From the NCBI GenBank assembly GCA_039969355.1, contig JBDVOA010000008.1:1-64000 (forward strand): a stretch of DNA of 64,000 nt, in the 5' to 3' direction. The stretch is from JL08 sp039969355. Its GTDB lineage: Bacteria > Pseudomonadota > Alphaproteobacteria > Rhodobacterales > Rhodobacteraceae. Numbering within the stretch: position 1 is the first letter of the stretch; the number at the start of each line of letters is the position of its first letter. Below, piece by piece: positions 59,920-64,000 of the stretch. The position numbers and the translations under genes were made by a program. The notes under the pieces are model-generated. The model had not been told where the DNA came from. It was given only the letters and a program-made list of their open reading frames with translations, and ran no database searches.

Positions 59920-61070
59920 ACCGGATGCTGCACCACCTGCCTGTCGAAGCTTACACCTCGCAAGATTGGTTCGACCGGGAACAACGACAGATATTTTCCA
60001 ACACCTGGCGTTATGCAGGCTTCATGGAAGATGTCAGCGAACCCGGTCAGTACATCAGCGTGCAAGCTGGCCTGAACAATATTTTTATTGTCATGGGTCG
60101 GGACCGGCGGCTGAGGGCATTCCACAACATTTGTCGTCATCGTGGAACTCAGCTGATCCGCGCCGTGGGTAAAGCACAAAAAGCGCTGACATGTCCCTAT
60201 CATGACTGGACCTATGATCTGGAAGGCAACCTGATTTCGGTGCCCGAAGAAGACCGAGAGTTTCAAGGCATAGACAAGTCTTGCTTGGGCCTAAAACCTG
60301 CCAGCGTGGACATCTGGAAAAGCATGTTGTTTGTGCATCCTGATCCAAATGCGGGTTCGATCATGGATTGGTTCGGAGACATCGATATGCAAGTTGGCCC
60401 GCACGTGCCGGAAGAACTGCCCGAATATGAAGAGGCGCAAATTTCTTACGAGATCAAAGCCAATTGGAAAATCATCGTCGAGAACTACATAGACGTCTAT
60501 CATCTTGCGCATCTCCACTCCGGCACATTGCAGATGTATGATCACGCCAATGCCGAATATGGTTTTGTTGGACCACATTATATGTTCTGGGAGCCACCCG
60601 TTGCTGAATATGCAGACAATCAGGACAAAAAATTACCCGCACCGCGTGTGATACCAAACGACCAGGACGGGGCTTGGGTGCCCATGCTTTTTCCAGGTAT
60701 TGGCCTTGGTGCAGCTGAAGACGGCTGGAACATATTTATAATCGAACCAATTGCGCCTGACCTGACCCGAGTAACCAATCGCAGTCGGGTTGCAAACGCC
60801 AGCGCATGGGAGTTCTCCAAGCAATCAATGCGATCAACGGGGTTTTGGTCGAACTTCGGATTGAGTGGCAAGTACGAGGGGAACGACGCGCAATCCGAAG
60901 ATGATCCAATGGCCAGCGGGGATTTCACAGCCGAGGATATCTATGCCTGTGAGCAACAACAAAAGTCCCTCTATTCGCCCCACTATGAGGTAGGGCCCGC
61001 CGCCAAGGGCGAAAGCCCGGTTCTGGACCACCAGAAGGTTGTTCTAAGTTGGCTGGAGGGATCGAAATGA
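59916..61070 (+). CDS. Rieske non-heme iron oxygenase alpha subunit
   Basis: A 384-aa aromatic-ring-hydroxylating-type oxygenase. The Rieske cluster is C73-x-H75 and C93-x2-H96 (NICRHRGTQL, LTCPYHDWTY). The mononuclear iron site is in ENYIDVYHLAHLH (N190, D193, H196, H201). Members include ring dioxygenases and amine monooxygenases such as carnitine (CntA) and glycine betaine (GbcA). ATG 59916 is coupled to the preceding gene. It pairs with the reductase 61,067-62,131, which overlaps its stop by 4 bp. Confidence 0.94.
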   Translation: MNRMLHHLPVEAYTSQDWFDREQRQIFSNTWRYAGFMEDVSEPGQYISVQAGLNNIFIVMGRDRRLRAFHNICRHRGTQLIRAVGKAQKALTCPYHDWTYDLEGNLISVPEEDREFQGIDKSCLGLKPASVDIWKSMLFVHPDPNAGSIMDWFGDIDMQVGPHVPEELPEYEEAQISYEIKANWKIIVENYIDVYHLAHLHSGTLQMYDHANAEYGFVGPHYMFWEPPVAEYADNQDKKLPAPRVIPNDQDGAWVPMLFPGIGLGAAEDGWNIFIIEPIAPDLTRVTNRSRVANASAWEFSKQSMRSTGFWSNFGLSGKYEGNDAQSEDDPMASGDFTAEDIYACEQQQKSLYSPHYEVGPAAKGESPVLDHQKVVLSWLEGSK

Positions 61071-62131
61071 GCCGCGATTTCTTTCCTCTGACCGTGCTCG
61101 ATACGAAAGATGAAATTGGTGGCCTGGCCAAAACGGTCATGTTTGATGTGCCCGAGGATTTGGCTGAAAAATTCGCTTGGCGTGCAGGCCAACACCTTTC
61201 CCTTCGCGTCCAATTGAAAGAGGGGGAGGTGCGACGCAGCTATTCCATTTCATCGTCACCTGTCTCAGGCGATCCATTGCGAATCACGGTCAAGCGAGTG
61301 AATGACGGGCTAGTGAGTAACTACATCAACGACAATGTTGCAAAGGGCGATGTTATCGACGTGATGCCTCCATTTGGCGGCTTCTGTCTGGATACAGCCC
61401 AGAACTTTCGCCGAACGCATTACTTTTTCGGGGCAGGATCAGGGATCACGCCGCTATTCTCCATGCTGCACTCGGTAATGTGTAATGAGCCACACTCCGT
61501 TGCCTATCTGGCCTATGGTAACAAAAACGCTGAGAGCATTCTCTTCAAGGATGCGCTATCCAAAATATCAGATGATTTTGGCCGCCGGGTTGGCGTCAAG
61601 CACGTGCTATCTGCACCTTCAATGTGGTCGGGATTTAAATATTGGCGCAAGGGGATCGTGGATGAAGGCGCGATCAAAGCTTTGATTGAAGAACACCCGC
61701 CTTACGCTCAAGACGCACAATACTACGTTTGCGGCCCGGGTGGGATGAACAAGGCTGTAAAAGTCGCATTGATGTCCTTGGATGTACCGCAAGACAGAAT
61801 CCACATGGAAAACTATGGCGGGGCGGATGAGATAGACGATACCGTCAAAGGCATAAAAGCGACCGCCGAAATCACGTTGAATGGCGAGCAGCAAAACGTT
61901 TCAATCGGTGCCGGTCAAACCGTGCTCGAGGCCGTAAGGCTGGCTGGATTGAGACCACCTTTTTCGTGCCAATCTGGTGTCTGCGGCGCATGCCGAGCCA
62001 ATCTGACCGTAGGAACTGTACATATGCGCGCCCGAATGGCACTGGAGGACAATGACATCAAAAAGGGGCGTGTTTTGACCTGCCAGTCCGTACCAACATC
62101 AGAAGCACTCTCGATCAGTTATGACGGCTAA
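61067..62131 (+). CDS. Oxygenase reductase (FAD, NAD, 2Fe-2S)
   Basis: A 354-aa electron-transfer protein. FAD domain with RRSYSISSSPVSG (about 60), NAD domain with FGAGSGITPLFSM (about 125), and a C-terminal plant-type ferredoxin domain with CQSGVCGAC and a final Cys in VLTCQS. This FAD-NAD-2Fe2S order is that of GbcB/CntB/PaaE-type reductases. It feeds electrons to the Rieske oxygenase, with which it overlaps by 4 bp. Confidence 0.95.
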   Translation: MSRDFFPLTVLDTKDEIGGLAKTVMFDVPEDLAEKFAWRAGQHLSLRVQLKEGEVRRSYSISSSPVSGDPLRITVKRVNDGLVSNYINDNVAKGDVIDVMPPFGGFCLDTAQNFRRTHYFFGAGSGITPLFSMLHSVMCNEPHSVAYLAYGNKNAESILFKDALSKISDDFGRRVGVKHVLSAPSMWSGFKYWRKGIVDEGAIKALIEEHPPYAQDAQYYVCGPGGMNKAVKVALMSLDVPQDRIHMENYGGADEIDDTVKGIKATAEITLNGEQQNVSIGAGQTVLEAVRLAGLRPPFSCQSGVCGACRANLTVGTVHMRARMALEDNDIKKGRVLTCQSVPTSEALSISYDG

Positions 62132-62339
62132 GTCAAACAGCGGCGAAGTTGGGATTTTTTGTTGCTGCAATTGCACCGTCTATCGCGACATGGTCCTATA
62201 GCCTGCCTTCAAAACATGAAACGCGCTGCTAGTGAGGTCGAAACATCCGTTATTCATCAACAATTTCTCAAGTCAAGACTGGTGAACCTTGCGAAGAGCG
62301 TTGCACGCAAGCGTTGTATTGCAAACACCTAAACCGCAG

Positions 62340-62669
62340 CTATGCGCGAAATTCAGTATTCTGAGTGATTGAAAAAGACATGCCCTCGCGCTTCTTCAAA
62401 CGCGAAACCATGGCGAGCAAATTGTCAGCACGCGGATTACCTTTCGCACTGAGCATCCGCATCAGGCTCTTGGGGTCCTTATCCATGTCTTGCGCCAATG
62501 CCTCGAACCCCACCGTGGCGTTCACATAATCGCGCAGGAGCACCTTGCCGGTCTCCAGATCGTCGCTGAGCATCGCCTCAATTGCCTCACGGAACAGGCC
62601 CGCCCGGAACTCAGGATCGCGCTCAGCGCGTGCCTTGATCGTGTCTTTGAAATCTTTCGTCAGGGGCAT
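62340..62669 (-). CDS. HigA-like antitoxin
   Basis: A 109-aa antitoxin with an HTH-type region (FEALAQDMDKDPKSLMRMLSAKGNPRADNLLAMVSRL) and a helical N-terminus, as in antitoxins paired with RelE/HigB-like killers. It follows the toxin gene by 1 bp, so the order is toxin then antitoxin (HigBA style). Confidence 0.85.
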   Translation of the reverse strand: MPLTKDFKDTIKARAERDPEFRAGLFREAIEAMLSDDLETGKVLLRDYVNATVGFEALAQDMDKDPKSLMRMLSAKGNPRADNLLAMVSRLKKREGMSFSITQNTEFRA

Positions 62670-62670
62670 A

Positions 62671-63000
62671 TCAGTCTCCTTTCCGTTTACGGGCCTTGTA
62701 ATCTTCCCAAAATTCCTTGGCCTGCTTGATGTCTTTCAACTGGCGCTTTTTCGTGCCGCCACACAGCAGGATCACAAGCGTATCGCCGTCTTGCCCAAAA
62801 TAGACGCTGTAGCCGGGGCCGAATGTGATACACCGCTCTGACATGCCTTGGCCCACTGGCTTCACGTCGCCAAGGTTTCCGGTCTCGATCCGTGCAAGCG
62901 CAGTTCGCACCTTCAATGCTGCCGCCGTATCCAGACCATTGAACCAATCATCAAACGGCGTTTTCCCCGCCTCGGTGACATAGACAACAAGCTTATTCAC
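62671..63000 (-). CDS. RelE/HigB-like toxin
   Basis: A 109-aa toxin of the addiction-module killer family: FDDWFNGLDTAAALKVRTALARIETGN, YSVYFGQDGDTLVILLCGGTKKRQ with the terminal basic Lys-rich segment (DYKARKRK). Such toxins cleave mRNA on ribosomes. GTG 63000 is chosen because AAAGG lies just upstream and the family start is similar; an in-frame TTG at 63030 would extend it by 10 aa. Stabilises the island. Confidence 0.85.
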   Translation of the reverse strand: MNKLVVYVTEAGKTPFDDWFNGLDTAAALKVRTALARIETGNLGDVKPVGQGMSERCITFGPGYSVYFGQDGDTLVILLCGGTKKRQLKDIKQAKEFWEDYKARKRKGD

Positions 63001-63271
63001 TGGAGCCTTTGGTGACACATACGTTACCAATTGTCAATCGGTTCTGCCACCTCAATGCGTCAACCCCCGGTCCATCTCAACCTCCCGCGTCTCTAGTTCT
63101 GCTTCAACTGCCCCTCGGCAGACTTCACTAATTTCAAACTGATCTCTAGTTGCGTGCGCAGCCTCCCGTAGTTCGAGTCCTCGCTCAACAAGCCGTGCAA
63201 CGCAGCCACGGACGCCGTTTGCGATTGAATGAGCACCGACACGCAGGCGGCCAATCCATCCATCTGGCTCT

Positions 63272-63538
63272 GCATCCTGCCGCTTGGATTTGGGCTTGCG
63301 TCACCAGCTCTGAAGCGAGCAACGCCGTGACTTGATGAGCCGTAATGTGTTTGCACATCGGACTGCGATCACTGATCCAGCAGGCCAGCCGCGATTGATG
63401 ATCGGCCTCCAACGCCTTTGCCTTCACTCGGTCTTCTGCCTGCTTCTCGACATAGGCCTGCCAGCGCCGCGACTGAAACCAGTTGTCGGAAAACAGACAT
63501 TGGAGCGGGTGAAACCTGCGCTTTCGGTCGCGTACCCG
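63272..63538 (-). pseudogene. Damaged copy of Rep-like C-terminus
   Basis: A minus-strand fragment homologous to the C-terminus of the 47,491-48,354 protein. ATESAGFTRSNVCF is in one frame and SDNWFQSRRWQAYVEKQ in the next, so a one-base deletion near 63,495 breaks it. HITAHQVTALLASELVTQAQIQAAG follows. The N-terminal half is missing: the fragment stops at 63,539, where a glxA-like fragment on the other strand begins. Confidence 0.85.
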
Positions 63539-63540
63539 AA

Positions 63541-63780
63541 ATCAAAATGCGCCGCGAACGTATTCTTATTCCTGCACGCAGCGGGTATCGGATTGTGACG
63601 GCAGGTGGCGCGTCAGCTTGGGGCGATCTGGTGCTTTATCTGATCGGGCGGATGGCGGGCCAGGACGAGGCCCGCCATATTGCCAAGATCTCCTTGCTTC
63701 AACCGCACGGTGAAGAACAGCTGCACTATTGTTGGTGCCTGTCGATTCCGAAAGGCATTAGCTTAACCGACGCCTATTGA
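63541..63780 (+). pseudogene. Truncated GlxA-family AraC-type regulator
   Basis: A plus-strand fragment, IKMRRERILIPARSGYRIVTAGGASAWGDLVLYLIG split over about 25 codons and then QDEARHIAKISLLQPHGEEQL. It matches the end of the DJ-1/PfpI domain of GlxA-type AraC regulators. The AraC DNA-binding domain and the N-terminus are absent. It abuts the Rep-like fragment at 63,540, a clear recombination junction. DNA after 63,780 shows no recognisable gene. Confidence 0.75.
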
Positions 63781-64000
63781 TTGGTTGTATGACCATTCCA
63801 TCTCCGTCAACCAATACCGAAGAGGCGAGGTCTGAACGCATTTGGACTGGCAAAGTCTAAATCGCCCGTCTTTTGGCCAATTTTCGCAATAGGGTAACAG
63901 CACGCGTGCCTTTCACAATTCACGCGACTGCTGGTCCCCGAAAACCCGATCAGGTACTAAAAAAGGTTCCGGCAGATGGCTCTAGCGCGTGTTCACGATC

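Overview
The window looks like accessory DNA from a marine alphaproteobacterium of the Rhodobacterales (Roseobacter group). The evidence is the GC-rich, alphaproteobacterial coding style, TRAP and TctABC transporters, GcvA-type LysR regulators, and a VirB/relaxase conjugation set typical of roseobacter plasmids and integrative elements. This placement is inference from gene content; no rRNA or complete tRNA gene is present.

The backbone is an integrative and conjugative element (ICE) that spans almost exactly positions 1-48,662 and sits in a tRNA-Cys(GCA) gene. The window opens on the last 14 bases of the tRNA. A 3' tRNA fragment recurs at 48,605-48,651, and a third copy lies at 49,794-49,840, so at least three integration events are stacked here. 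From left to right the ICE holds: a tyrosine integrase with small partners and Arc/XRE-type regulators (0.1-3.1 kb); a mercury resistance operon merTP-orf-F-A-B with divergent merR (3.3-7.1 kb); a VirB-type type IV secretion operon with two lytic transglycosylases (7.7-18.6 kb); an insertion carrying a large SF2 helicase and a reverse transcriptase-RNase H fusion preceded by a duplicated 132-bp sequence (18.6-25.1 kb); coupling protein, relaxase, MobC and an oriT-like palindrome cluster (25.1-29.6 kb); an antirestriction ArdC operon (29.6-31.2 kb); a catabolic cassette with a GcvT-like demethylase, hydrolase, SDR, TRAP transporter, crotonase, acyl-CoA ligase and BisC-type molybdoenzyme (32.0-44.9 kb); and a hipBA module plus a winged-helix Rep-like gene at the right end (45.3-48.4 kb).

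Between the second and third att copies is a 1.2-kb relic with one exported His/Met-rich protein. Beyond the third copy are a truncated integrase, an adenylate-cyclase-like TPR protein, an arylsulfatase, and a second catabolic cassette (LysR, TctCBA, fumarase-superfamily lyase, Rieske oxygenase and reductase; 54.4-62.1 kb). The window ends with a HigBA-like toxin-antitoxin pair and two fused gene fragments, which mark another recombination scar.

The most interesting locus is 22.7-25.0 kb. It encodes a group-II-like reverse transcriptase carrying its own complete RNase HI domain, an RT-RH order usual in retrotransposons but rare in bacteria. Directly upstream are two 132-bp copies (130 identical) rich in hairpins that could be a structured RNA partner. 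Also notable are two recurring operator-like palindromes, TGGC-N5-GCCA and CAANATTATAATATTG, which link the integration, transfer and mobilisation promoters.
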